The notes under the pieces were generated by a model. The model saw nothing but the letters and a program-made list of their open reading frames with translations. It made no database searches and had not been told where the DNA came from. A DNA stretch of 64,000 nucleotides from Galaxea fascicularis (taxonomy: Eukaryota > Cnidaria > Anthozoa > Scleractinia > Euphylliidae): contig OX419336.1 of the NCBI GenBank assembly GCA_948470475.1, positions 13,081,594 to 13,145,593 on the forward strand, read 5' to 3'. Positions 21,136 to 33,100 of the stretch are shown piece by piece; the stretch's first letter is position 1, and every line of letters starts with the position of its first letter. A program made the position numbers and the translations under genes.

Positions 21136-22654
21136 CTTTTTGCAAGTAACTGATATGTCACCATAAGTAAAGGGTACTAACGGGGGTACCTAGTTATGTC
21201 AGTTATCAGTTCAGCACGGTGCCTACTAAATACAAAGGTTTTTGCGCCAGGTTAGGACCACGCCGAAAAAGTAGATCTTTGCAAGGGCTATTGGAATCCA
21301 CAAAGAAAAAATAGGGGTAGCCAAGCAGTTTTTCGAGATAATTAGCCTTGAATCTCAACAAAAATGCTGACATCAGAATTTTTCTGAAAAAAGAGGGAAA
21401 TGATATTTCCTCACAGATTTCCTTAGAATTCGCCTTTACTGGTACAGAAAGGCAGACACATTTTAAAAGATCTTTAAACTATATGGCAAATGGCAACATT
21501 AAAATCAATTTTAGTACATTTTTAACAACAAAATCGTTGCAAAAGCGCTTTTAGTGTCTCTGACAGCATTCCTCTGGTTCAGCTAAAATACAGTCTAAAT
21601 TCGTTTTGCTCACAACCAGAAACTAATCATAAGTTGAAAAGGCTTGCCACTTCCATTTCGCAACATAAAATGTAGGGGTAACCACGCGTTTTTTAAAGTT
21701 ATTGATCTTTTTTGAAAACTTTTACGGTGCCCGTTACATTTTTTCCCGTCACCTCCCCAGTAAGTAAGACATTTGCGTTTTTGTGCGCGCACTACGCCAT
21801 CTGCAGGTACATGATTACAGTTGGGTTTCAGTGTAATTTCCGAAAGATAACAGCCAGGTTTTCAGGTGGAAGACGCTAACATTTATTGCTTAGCGATATC
21901 CTGCTATTCCGGTGTTCCTGGTTTAAGTAAAGGGTTCATTAAAATTGATTTGGTCACAGTACGGAAATTTTGCTTTAATTTTAGTCGTGTACTTGGTGGC
22001 GTAGTTGATTGCGTCAATGTCAACTCCAGCGCACGCGCGCTTAAACCATGGCTTACGTGATGCGCAGAATGTGTGCGCACTAACAAAAGTAGGCACCGCC
22101 CTTAACACAGTTAACTACTATTTTTTTAGCCAATTGTCAGTTAACTACTAATTTTAGTTAACTATTAACTTTCATTTTCTTACAGCGAAAAATATTGCAT
22201 CATAACCCGAATTTTCTTTACTTCAGCACGCCAATCAGTTTTGGGGGTCGGACTTTACTAAAACAAGGAATAAATTGTATAAATTTACATAACCTTAGCC
22301 CCTAGTGCGAGTTGTGCTCTTCCCAACCTGGCCATGCATGAATAATAATAATAATAATAATTGACATGATAACTAACACAAACATTAAAATCCTATATAC
22401 AATAAGTAAAAAGAAAACTATTCATTTACGAATTCTTTCGATTTAAAAAGAAGAGGACTTGATTTTGGTCAGAAAAATTCAATTGATTAAAAAAAACGAG
22501 ACGCGAAATTAAAATAAAAAGTATTGGTTGCTCCTAATTTTACAAGCAATAAAATTTTCAAATATTTTAATTAAAAAAACCTTTCCTTTTGACTTCAAAT
22601 ATGGTAGTCTACAAAGAAAATAAAAAAAATAAGAAGAAAAAACATCGTCAAAAA
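21136..22654. other. Intergenic with TTAACTACTA repeats
   Basis: No gene is supported. At 22103-22170, CAGTTAACTACTA occurs in tandem with AT-rich spacers; the same motif recurs at 27150-27235. A short AAT microsatellite lies at 22340-22361. Confidence 0.4.
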
Positions 22655-24790
22655 GCTTTAACGAATATTTGCATGTCCTTTCTCGATGTCAAAGTCAATG
22701 TCCGACAGTTCTAGATGGACCCTTCTCGTAGCTCGCGAACCTCTCAAGCATGATCTCAGCAACCCAAAGGACACTCTTGCCCTGATCCATGACATAGTAG
22801 TCGCATAGTTTTCACCCTTCTTTGTAGCAACTACTATGGTATCGCTTACATTCCACCGCCATTCCACCTGTCGTGCTAAAAACTAATGGAGTGAATGTAG
22901 CTTGCTCAACTTCTAGAACTCGGCTAGCGTACTGTCGCTTCTTCTCTGCTTCGTGTTGCCTGAAAATCTGGTCGGGATCCATATCCCTGTAGGAGTCTGC
23001 ATTTGGGTGACAAATTCTCACATCGAAAAAGGCCAACCTCTGCTTCTACCAGAACCCCTTAGCCACTATATCCAGCCGCGCATCAGGGGCAGTGTTGGCT
23101 CCCCTATTCAACTCTTCTCCTGTGATGTCTTGCAAAACTAGTTCAATTTCAATGCCACTGCACACTGTGCGAAGCATTTCCGCCTCCAGATCCCTCCGTT
23201 CATTATGGCGTTGGATGTCAAAACCGCCCCTTTTGCATAATTATCATAGCGTGATCCACATCGAAGTGGTCCCCACAAAAACAAACAGGGAGCGTACCAG
23301 GAACTTCCCAGTCGTACGTGAGTTTCACAACATCACGAGAATCACTCTTGTTTAAGTCAAAGTTCATATCTCTAATTGGCAAAACAGTAAGCCAGCTAGA
23401 GGCACCTTTCTGGGTGGCAAGGTCCACGTACAGCTCTTAGAGTTTTTCCAGAAACCAAGCCCTTCACCTGATCAAGTTTTTCCTTCAGATACTGATTCGT
23501 CACTAGGCACACCTCCCGTTGAGCAGTGTGTATTTCAATTTCGTCTGGTGGCTCATGCACCTGTGATTTTATTTGTTAGGCCAATGGACCAGAGATATTA
23601 GCTGATGCTACATATTCTGAGGCTGCTACTTGACACGGATTTGTTATGCCCATGCAGCTCCCTTTCAGCTTGTGTACAATAGTGCCCTGTAATGGACGGT
23701 ATGAGGACATCAGCTATTGCGCGCTCCAAAGGTGCGAGTAGGTTTTCCAAATCAAGCAGAGTTCTCACAAAGTACGTCCAGTGGTGTTTTAATCCAAAAA
23801 TTAATGCCGCGTAGCAGGCCTGAGGCTGCGACAGAGCAAAATCGGCCAATTTTGTCACCTGTCCCTTTCATCCCTCGACTTTACCGTTGACGTACTGCTC
23901 AAAATAGGACCTGGAGCCCAGCGCCGCACCGTGGTGCTTCCGACCTTCTGTGGTGATGATGATTGCCGTTTCTTCAAAGATATTCTTGGCGGTCTCCTCC
24001 TTATCAGGCTTTGTAACAAGCCAGCATTTTCCAGCACTAGGATAATATCCTAAATCCGGTCCGGCCCCTGTCAACTCATTCCGCCACGCCTTGATGTTCT
24101 GTAACGATCCACACGCAGTGGCATCATTTGCAAACCAGCACTGTTTGGTTTGACTAACTGCCTGCAAACGAGAGATAAGCGGCTGTAGACTCAGGGCATA
24201 CAAGCACATAGCTAAGGGATCGCCTTGCATAGTTCTCTCCGCAGAAACGAGTTCTTTACCCCCTTTACAAATAGTCGTGCTGATGCTCGGTAGGTATTGA
24301 TTACAAATGTAGCTACCGCTAGACAAACAATCCTGATGTTCTGCATCGGTTTCCTCGCACTGGAATAAGCTGTTTATTACGTGCACTGCCGCTTCACTCC
24401 CGGATTTGTGTCCAGCGCAAACCTGAAGCGAGCCACTCGATTCTAATATATCTTGTTTCATCACCACTGTCACGCACTTCCCAATAATTCTTCTGATTAC
24501 TTCCCCCACACCTATTGGCCTGACTTCACCGTTACCGTTATCCAACGGGATAAGACGACACGCTAGAATCGGCTCGATAGTCGCGGGATCGATGTACTCT
24601 GTACACAATTGGCGGGTCAGAGTTGCAAGAGCATCGCACAAATTCGAGGCAGACTTCTTGAACGATTTGTTAGCAAGGTTAAGGATCCTTCTAAAGCGAT
24701 TGCGTCCACATTCTAGGGACCTCCAGCGCCTTTCGTTCTTAGTGCTACTTCTCTAATCATCTCGCTGGTTATCTCATTAAAAGCTGACTC
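22655..24790 (-). pseudogene. Decayed retroelement: reverse transcriptase with endonuclease-like tail
   Basis: This is read 5' to 3' on the minus strand. About 24790-24641 encodes broken N-terminal pieces ([19 protein letters not shown]). From 24641 to 23868 a 257-residue open frame carries reverse transcriptase blocks: [20 protein letters not shown], then [18 protein letters not shown], then FANDATACG where the catalytic ADD/YADD-type motif is expected, then [15 protein letters not shown]. The second catalytic position has Asn in place of Asp, so activity is unlikely. Further frames at 23858-23598 continue the thumb. CFCGDHFDVDHAMI (about 23280-23230) is a Cys/His cluster. [15 protein letters not shown] and [11 protein letters not shown] (about 23036-22870) look like a restriction-endonuclease-like fold. 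Several frameshifts separate these parts. The family is common in cnidarian genomes. I cannot name its clade. Confidence 0.75.
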
Positions 24791-24812
24791 GTGCACTTCC
24801 TCAAGTAGGCAA

Positions 24813-24853
<41 letters not shown>
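24813..24853. repeat. ATT microsatellite
   Basis: About 13 tandem ATT units lie next to the upstream (5') end of the reverse-transcriptase remnant. Confidence 0.95.
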
Positions 24854-24855
<2 letters not shown>

Positions 24856-25364
24856 TGATAATAATATGAAGAAGAAAAATAGTAATGTAGGTAACCACGT
24901 GAAAAATTACGGCGTTTGTATGGTCTTGTGTGAGAATCAAACGTCGATTTACTCTTGAAAAAGTCTATTTAAAAACAATAAGTTACAAGGTAAAGGAATC
25001 TTCTGACAAAATTTGATGGTCTCACCTAGGAGGGGTCTCTAAAAACGTTCCTTTAAGAGAAACTTTTCTAAATAAATCCTGCAAACGGTTATGCCTAAAA
25101 AAATTCATGCAACGGAAGAAAAAAATCCTGCAGTCAAGTGTGCCGGTTATTTCTAATGGTCCGGTCCTGCTTAGATTCTCATACAAACACTCCGTGGCTT
25201 CATACAGCGTAATGAAAATCATCTGAATTATTGAAATGTCCACTTGATACAGGTTCGTACACGGAGAATATGAGAAGGAAGAAATCGAAACCTATTGATG
25301 CTTGTGTCCATTTACTATGGGGTCCGCTTAATACAGGTTTAACTGTAATTAGAAATTAAAGTGC

Positions 25365-25438
25365 TCGTGTGGTCAACCTGCGCTCGCTTGCTCGAAAAGA
25401 TTCGTGTGGTCAACCCGCGCTCGCTTGCTCGAAAAGAT
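25365..25438. repeat. Two-unit 37-bp tandem duplication
   Basis: TCGTGTGGTCAACCTGCGC... (25365-25401) is repeated head to tail at 25402-25438 with a single T-to-C difference. The repeat is therefore recent or under conversion. It has no known function. Confidence 0.9.
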
Positions 25439-25552
25439 TCTAAACAAAAGGACGAAACAAAATACCATTTAGCTCACTTGTTGCACTTCCCAGCAAAAAG
25501 GGCAGCTCCATTTCCAGCTGAACCTTTGTCACAATTGCAAAATTTTCAGCCT

Positions 25553-25680
25553 TGTGACATGTTGCGTGACACATATTGCGGCACTGAGTTCCCGTATTAT
25601 CAGAGGCTGGGAGCATGTGCTCACAATGAATGTAGTCTGTTGCTAAACCTCTGTTAAATCACAGAATATATCTTGATACA
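25553..25680 (+). repeat. Left LTR of the deleted gypsy element
   Basis: 128 bp, TGTGACATG...TTGATACA. It is followed directly by the TGGTGGCAG primer-binding-type sequence and preceded by the AGCCT target duplication. Confidence 0.9.
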
Positions 25681-26411
25681 TGGTGGCAGTGGTCGTGGTT
25701 TTTACTCTGTTTACTGTTTTTTCGATAGGCGACGAGGAATCTTCATCTGGAGCGACCGCAACCGTTCCGCTGAACCCAGCGGCAATGCATCGACCGCCAT
25801 TACCTCAAGTGAAACCGCCACCTCCACTCAATCTGGCCGAATGTTCGGCGAAAAGATGGAAGTTATGGGAACAAACCTGGCTTAACTTTGCTATCGTTTC
25901 GAAAATTTCAACTCAAGGAGAAGAATACCAGAAGGCTCTCTTTCTTTGCACCATCGGGCAAAGCGCCTTAGAAATTTTTAACGCCTTTCAGTTCAGTGCG
26001 AGCGAAGATCGCAATCAAGAAGCTGGAGAAAGCTTCGATGCTTACCTGACCGTTCTCAGAAACATGACTGAATCCTGTAATTTCTGCACGTGCCCGGTGA
26101 TGAGCGACTCTCTAATACATATATATGTACCCTTACTTTCTCTTCGCCGCGATTCATCAGATTCATCGCCTGGGGCCAGACACAAACCGCCAACAAACTG
26201 CCTCTTGGGACAACCCTTGCTGAGCCACTGCAAATGTCTAGTCATCCCGACGAGCTCAATGAAATCACACCGTCCATGTAATCAGACCCCGAGGCCCTCC
26301 CATGTATTGAACCTTGCAAGGAGCAGACAGGACCTGACGCAAGGATCCGAACTCGGTCAGGAAGACTGGTCACTAGCCCTTCCTACCTTGGGGACTTCGT
26401 TGTGTAAACAA
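25680..26411 (+). pseudogene. gag start fused to pol end of gypsy element
   Basis: From about 25780 the reading encodes a Ty3/gypsy-type Gag N-terminus: PPPLNLAECSAKRWKLWEQT, YQKALFLCTIG and SFDAYLTVLRNMTESCNFCT. Homology to gag stops near 26120. In a different frame, 26345-26410 reads RIRTRSGRLV...YLGDFVV and stops at TAA (26406-26408). This resembles the end of gypsy integrases (RTRSGR). A deletion of most of pol therefore joined the two ends, with the junction somewhere in 26120-26340. Frame changes show it is not expressed as one protein. Confidence 0.75.
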
Positions 26412-26556
26412 CCAAAGGGGAACTTAGGAACATGGCTTTAGTGTTTGAACCTTGTTTCCAGTTACAAACAGTTCCACAGAGTTTATATATCGTTTTGTTA
26501 TCGTTAAAGGCCCAATAATTCCTTTGTTCGTTTACTCATTTTCATACCGGGGGAGA

Positions 26557-26684
26557 CGTGACATGTTGCGTGACACATATTGCGTCACTGAGTTCCCGTA
26601 TTATCAGAAGCTGAAAGCATGTGCTCACAATGAATGTAGTCTGTTGTTTAACCTCTGTTAAATCACTGAATATATCTTGATACA
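26557..26684 (+). repeat. Right LTR of the deleted gypsy element
   Basis: 128 bp, the same length as the left LTR, with about 8 substitutions including T to C at the first base. It is preceded by the polypurine GGGGGAGA and followed by AGCCT. Confidence 0.9.
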
Positions 26685-26689
26685 AGCCT

Positions 26690-27825
26690 TGTCTTCGATC
26701 TTTTCTACTCTGAACAGCTTTAAATCAAACGCGCCGAGTCCGAACTTTTCCACTTGTTCTTTAATTCCCCGGGGTTAATTCCTATAGTGTCGATTAAATG
26801 TCTGCAGGCTTTCTTCATTGTATTGTGCTTATCCGAGTTAAATGGTACGCGACCTCTGTGTCGTTCGAATGCCGATCCTTGGTCATAAACTCGATAAGAA
26901 CTCAGAATAACTTTGACCACGCCACTCGACGCGATCGCGGAGATCAACGTCAACGCTCCCTTGTGCCTGGTACGATGTGACAAGGTCACGCAGCGGGACA
27001 GGTAATTCGCGTAATTCACTGGGTCACGCAGCGGGACAGGTAAATGTCACGAAATAGCTTCGCGGCTGGGAATAAAACTTTGTTGCTTTTATTTTCAACA
27101 ACAATCGTATTCAGTGTAATAATAGAATGTCACTTAACTGTTAACTTTTCATTTATCAGTTAACTACTAATTTTTGGGCCAAACATCAGTTAACTACTAT
27201 TTTTTGGGCCAATTATCAGTTAACTGTTAACCCCATCAGCACCCTCTAAGTAAGTTCTCATGAGATAAAAGTTGGAAAATATACTAGACTCATTCAGATA
27301 CTCGCTCGGCTCAGTCACTAACTTGCGAGTATTTGTAACGGGAGAGGGATGAAAATACGAGCCAGAGTTACAGAGCTAAGCCTGTTCTCTTGCCTGTTCC
27401 AGGCGTTCGTTAGTAAATGGGGCGCGGTAACACCCGCAGACCAAGGCAAAACAAAGCGACGAAAAAAAGGAGGGAGGCTAGGGACGGGTGACGGAAACGA
27501 ATCCGACAAATTCGCAATCCGCTACATTTGCGTAAGCCGCAGATCCATTCAAATTGAAATCTGCATCCGACATCCCCACAAACGTATTTGAGAAATCTGC
27601 TGATCCGCTGACCTACTCACCCCCTCTACAAAAAATAGCCCTTGATACAATGGCAAGAGATCTTAGCAAGTTCTACCGAGCTTTTCAGAGAAAACAAAAG
27701 CGGACTTCAGAAAGTCAAAGACGATCCCTACGCTTCAGTAGAGTAACTTGAATATAACAGATGGAAACCTATTATTTCCTTTGTTTTGTTCAGGTGAATA
27801 AATTGAATGTCTAATGGCAATTTAG
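26690..27825. other. Intergenic with TTAACTACTA tandem motif
   Basis: A 23-bp direct duplication around GGGTCACGCAGCGGGACAGG occurs near 26982 and 27022. At 27150-27235 the unit CAGTTAACTACTATTTTTTG, followed by GGCCAA, repeats three times. No gene is supported. Confidence 0.5.
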
Positions 27826-28258
27826 GCCCGTAGCAAGGCCAACATAACTAGGGGGGTTCAGCAGATTCCCCCTTTCCACCCTCCTACCCCCCGCCCCCCC
27901 TCTCCTCCCCGCCGTACACATTAGGAGGTTAAAGTGGTACGGCGACTGCTACGGGCAAAGGGAACATCAAAGCAACAGGTTTACTATGCAAAACATCAAC
28001 TCTGCACATTCATCGCACTTTTTGGGTACATTTCTTCATAATTTCACGTTTCTTGGAGGACGTTAACACGACAAAGTTTTCCGGCCTCTTTTCAAACTTG
28101 GAACCGGTCCTTAGAGTTAGACTGCAGCGAGTCGGAAGAATCGCAATGGCGGGTTGGAAGAATCGCAATGACGTTTGAAAGAACAATACTACACTTCGTG
28201 GTATCTTTTGGTATTCTTTAGGGAAAAAAATTGTCCTACCCCTCCCCCTGCTACGGGC
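27826..28258. repeat. MITE with GCCCGTAGCA ends
   Basis: The left end GGCCCGTAGCAAGGCC is inverted at the right as CCTGCTACGGGC. A third CTGCTACGGGC lies inside at about 27947. It is 433 bp with C-rich internal tracts and no coding capacity. I saw no clear target duplication. Confidence 0.5.
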
Positions 28259-29754
28259 GTGTAATTACCGACTGTCGGAAAAGCTGGCGGCCGGTTTTGA
28301 TAGTAACAGGTGAGAACAGGTCTGAGTTATTCCCCTGCAATTATTCCCCTCCAGTTATTCACGATCACACTTGATCAGCGACTGCAAAATTAACATTTTC
28401 TACTCGAAAACAGGCGTATATTTTGTGGAATTCGTTTTCTATTCCTTTGCTCAACCTCTCGCTGCGTCTTCAACCTTCTTGTTGGTCTTACCCAACTCAC
28501 TTTGCGTTACTGAGTTTGTAGCGCACAGATCATCTTACGTTACGCAAGAGTACCAAACCAAAACGTTAAAATGATACCAAACTGTATTTATTGATGGATC
28601 GATGATTGCACGTAAAAACTGAAAAGAACGTAAACAATACACTAAGCTAATTTAAACGCTTGAGATCTCCAAGACAAAGCTAATAAACGTCTCCGACGAC
28701 TGAGAACATTATAAAGGATAATTACAGACATTTGATCGGTAGCTAACATAAAGGTAAACAGAACATGTGAGACTAGTTCGGCGTAAGAAAATGAAGTACA
28801 AAATAATAAATCAATGAAGAATCATACCTCTTTTCCCGATAAATAAGAGAAAGGGCCTTTATGAGCGTGCTTGCGATTTCGGCGTACAACAAAGGCTAAT
28901 CTATTTCACGCGCCTCGCCCCCAAGACTAATGCGCATGACTGTCACGCAACGCGAAGCCAAAACAAAGAGCGCTTTTACAACAGAGTTCTTGGAAAAGTG
29001 TCCCGCGGCACTGTTTCTCCGACATCTAAACCAAGAAAACTATCTGCTGGAACGTCCAACAAACTTTTAGCTTCGCAAGACGACTGAGTAATAACGGGAA
29101 AACTGCTCCGGATCATAAATATACACTGCATGTTGTAAGCTCGGTAGCATGCTTGGTTTTGAAAATAGAACAGTTTGAATTTCAGATTTTTCACGGTGCG
29201 TGACATAAGATGGCTGCTGAGAAACACGTATTTGTACATGTAAACAACGATTCACCCTGTGTTTTTGAGGTCTGAAAAGCCAAATGATAAAAGTAGTGTG
29301 CATGTGAATGTTTGCAAACTCACCAAGAGAAGAAAGCGTTTGGGATAGCCAAAGTAAATTTTTGATGTTGCTACTCGTTCCCGGCCGCGGTGTTGGTGTT
29401 TTTCAGCTGTACACCAACATGGCGTCTCCATACATTTTGCCGAATAACATTAACTCGCGCACGGGATATCGCATAGCCCTGAAACTTTGACACATTGTAA
29501 TCTAAGAACTCTTCTAAGACATCTTATTTTCTTGACTTGATTTATTGAATGTTTGGTGATTTTATTTTTCACCTGCACTGACGTGCCTGCTAAGAATACA
29601 TGTACATGTTCCTGAACTCAGACCGTTACTGCTCTGGGATTTCTTTTCAATTTCAAGACGAGGACTGGGATTTGGTCTAAAGTTGTATATTTTAACTTAA
29701 ACAAACAATTCATCGTCATCAATTTTTAAGCAAAATTTCAATACTCGGGAATGA
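28259..29754. other. Intergenic, nothing recognised
   Basis: There are short frames only. Those at 28976-29303 (minus) and 28371-28574 (plus) show no domain, splice-site support or homology I can name. Confidence 0.35.
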
Positions 29755-30249
29755 GAGAAGATCTTTCAAAAACTTCAAAGACTACAAAACTCTGCCGCCC
29801 GACTTATTACGCGAACAAAAAAGTCTGAACATATTACTCCAGTCCTCATTAATCTGCACTGGCTCCCTATAGAACAGCGTGCTATCTTCAAGCTTCTTTA
29901 CCGATAAAGCACTTCATGGTCTGGCTCCTGATTGCTTGGCAAATCTGTTAACTTTCTATAAACCTGTCCGCACCCTCCGTTCCTCAAGGTCCTTCAATCT
30001 GTCTGTCCCAAGATCTAGAACCTCCACCTATGGCGACAGATCCTTTGCGTGTGTATCCCCCAGGCTCTGGAACAAACTTCCTGATTTTATAAGATATTCT
30101 GAGACCTTAGATTCCTTTAAAACCAGGCTCAAGACACACCTTTTTAAAAACGCTTTTAACCTATAGTAAATTTTTAATCTTATTCTTGTAATTATTTTAA
30201 ATCTTATGTAAAAGCATTGAGACTTATGTATAATGCGTTTTTAAGAACT

Positions 30250-30304
<55 letters not shown>
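29755..30304 (+). pseudogene. 3' end of an L2/CR1-like LINE with ATT tail
   Basis: The plus strand encodes the C-terminal part of a LINE reverse transcriptase ORF. It reads KLQRLQNSAARLITRTKK and TPVLINLHWLPIEQRAIFKL, then after a frameshift at about 29905 KALHGLAP, then STYGDRSFACVSPRLWNKLP and LDSFKTRLKTHLFKNAFNL with a stop near 30164. The order and motifs are typical of L2/CR1-like elements. The sequence ends in a (TTA)n run at 30250-30304, the kind of simple-repeat tail these LINEs have. It is 5'-truncated and dead. Confidence 0.85.
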
Positions 30305-30502
30305 AAAAGAATGTGCCATTCTTACTCACTTGTAACTGGCCTTTCAAATCAGCAAACATGATTTTTTACTTCATAGGCACTTTAAGCCTTGCTATACCTT
30401 AAATCTTGCCTTTAGACAGCCAAGCAAGCCCAGATATTGAAGGCATTTAATTTCCAACCGCTGTGAAATAAATAGAACTTAAAACATATCAATGTAGATG
30501 TA

Positions 30503-30912
30503 ATAGAGTTCTAAAGTGTGACGTCACAAAAAATTAAATTTGTGAAATTATGGGATTGGGCGCCATTTTCGAATGGAGTATCCTTTAAAAAGGGTCCTTG
30601 CCAAAAATTAGCTCTTAATTTTAATTCCCAGCCGAAATATAAAGGATTGAAACTTGATACTACCCCAAGCAAATCCCTCTAATTTTGAGTCAGTTCTAAA
30701 CTGAAGGAACTGAAACAAATTTTGAAGGGTTTGTATGGGATGCCATCAAACTTTGATCCCTTATACCTCTACCGGGAATTGCAATTCGGAGCTAATTTTT
30801 GGGACGAGGGCGTCTTTTGGGATGCTCTATAAAAATATGGCATCATCATGGATATGATATCCCATAATTTCAAAAAATTTATTTTTGTGACGTCATCACT
30901 TTAGAACTCTAT
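30503..30912. repeat. MITE with about 60-bp inverted ends and TA target duplication
   Basis: The left end ATAGAGTTCTAAAGTGTGAC and the inverted right end ATAGAGTTCTAAAGTGATGA continue in parallel through GACGTCACAAAAA and GAAATTATGGGAT. TA flanks both sides (30501-30502, 30913-30914). The 410-bp interior is non-coding. The TA duplication suggests a Tc1/mariner-related source. Each arm also contains a perfect CRE octamer TGACGTCA. Confidence 0.8.
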
Positions 30913-30914
30913 TA

Positions 30915-33094
30915 GAATGTCGGCCTGGGGTAGGGTGATGATCGAAGAACTTTTCTACTTGTGATCAACCACTTACTGATTTCGTTCAGAGATTAAATGA
31001 TGTCTTTCCAATAGTTATCGGGCGTGACCGAGTTTTGACAGTTGCGTACATTGATTACGCACGCTTCGGCCGCTCGTCACGAACATTCCTCCCTTATAAA
31101 TTTAATGAACGTATTTTGTTGGACTGTACAGGATAAGCTAACGTAAACAACCAGAATCAGTTGGCATACCTAGAAACATAATATGAACGTTAGATTAAAG
31201 ATTTTCCACAGACTAAAAGCGAGTAAGGCTTGGTATATCGCACAGTTGTACAGGACAAATTACCTCGACCTATATGATTCGTCGGACAATGAAATAGTTA
31301 GCCTTTTGAGGATCTCGAATATACTTTGGTAAACGTATCATCGCTATCTATTTTAGAACTGAGACGGATTTCTGTGCCCCACATATTAACTCCGGAGCGT
31401 GTGAAGTATTCTAGTAACCCTGCCCCTGTTCCCGCCTATAACCCCCGAGCTTTCCCCGCATATCGTAAACAGAGCAACCGCCTCAGTAGAACAATCAAGG
31501 AAAGATTTCAACAGCACAACACTAATGGTACCCAGGGTCTGGTTCTCTTTCATTTGAACGGCAGTGAGTGCGAGTGGCCAATTACCAACTAAAATTTCAT
31601 GATTTTGTTAATAAGCAGCGGCGCAATATCTGTAAAAAACATAAGCTAAGTCGATATCCTGAAAAAATGTTGAATTCACGCCAAACAATTTTTTTCTTGA
31701 AGTCAGGGAAATTTTTGCAACAATGACTCTTTAAACAGAGTGGCTAAATATTCGACTTGATCTGGCATGGGCTAATGGAAAGGAAGCCCTCATGGGCATT
31801 TAACAAAGGTCAAGTATTACACCGACTTGAGATGTCTGTGTACGTGACAGTAAGATGCAAGAGAAAATGTCAGCAAAAGGCGTTGTCTGAAATATTGACA
31901 GATCTGTCATCTGGAAAGCAACATCTATACATAAGCAAATACGAACTGGACTAATCCATAAACAGCACTGCTGAGTTTCAATCTTTCCGTTTGTTGGCGT
32001 CTCTGTTGTGTGCATGGTATGACGGTCATGAAGTGGGAACGTTTTGTGTTTTACAGCTCTATTGGACACACCAAAAAGACAAAACAAAAAAGTACAACTA
32101 ACAAAATGACAAGACCAATGAAACTGCCCAAAACGGGAAAACGAGACCCATGCGAGGCACAAACCCTTAATCATTAAAACATAAAAAATAAAAATTAGAA
32201 ATTTTTAGCTAAGTGCGATGGCAAGGCCTTACTCTAGAAAGGGATCACAATGTCATAGGTCCAGGTTGGAAAATTGATCAGGGGAGGCTAGGTTAACACA
32301 GTATTCCAGAGTTCGAGTAAAATATGAAGCCTGAAAAGTGGAGGTCTCGTAGCAAGCTGGTTTTAAAATAGACACGGTCCACTTTCCTTTGTATTCAGAA
32401 GATCCACTCATAGCCTTACCCTTCACTATTGTTTTGTAGACGTTTTAACAGTAATGAAGGAGTCGGACGGCAATGTGAAAAACTTGACTGATTTTTTTTG
32501 GATCATTCATAAAGTGAAACTAAGTACCATCATAGCAGTAACACATCAACCCCTGAAAACTATGTTTCTGGAGAGAGGTTTCATAACTTTCGCGTCGCTT
32601 TAGAAGCTCCTGGATTATTGTTTTATCCTGCTTGTTTGATAAGATCATACATTCCGATAAACACTGGCGGACTGACTTCCGGAAAACAAACCGAGCGAAA
32701 TCCCCTTGTAAGGAAATTTTTTTACTCCTGCGCAAATGACACTTCAAGATAGGAACTGGCTCAATCCAAGGCATTATTATAGGTCATTCTAGGATGTTCA
32801 GTTTGTTTACTAGTACACCTTTTTTGGTGTTGAAGCTCAAGGTAAGTCCACAAACAAGCTGGGCGCATCTGCATTGATGGGCGACACTGGCTTGGGCCAG
32901 TTATCCAAAACGTGATGAATATAGAATTCGAGAGCCGGAAAGAGCTTTTGACAAGAGTAAAGTGATCGAGGGGAACACTGCTTAAGTCCAAGAGCTTGAA
33001 TATTTCAGTATCGATATTTTGTGAAGAACAAATCGATCACATGAAATGCGACACACCTTTTTTGACTAAATAAGAGCGTAAAGATCATAACTGA
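30915..33094. other. Intergenic, no gene supported
   Basis: Open stretches at 31326-31592 (plus), 31800-32174 and 32520-32991 (minus) are 76-124 codons long but show no recognisable domain, and I could not link them by splice sites. They are left unannotated. Confidence 0.35.
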
Positions 33095-33100
33095 TGGAAC

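Larger units (their letters stand above)
25553..26684 (+). mobile_element. Internally deleted Ty3/gypsy LTR element (TRIM-like)
   Basis: Two 128-bp LTRs (25553-25680 and 26557-26684) bound a 1132-bp element. The 5-bp target duplication AGCCT is intact (25548-25552 and 26685-26689). The LTR begins TGTGACATG (first base changed to C in the right copy) and ends GATACA. A primer-binding-like TGGTGGCAGTGG starts right after the left LTR. A purine tract GGGGGAGA precedes the right LTR. The LTRs differ at about 8 positions. The interior fuses a gag start to the last codons of pol (see separate entry), so almost all of pol is missing and the element cannot move by itself. Confidence 0.9.

Noticed and set aside
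31326..32991. Several 76-124-codon frames on both strands
   Set aside because: No domain or consistent splicing could be seen; lengths are within chance for A+T-rich DNA.
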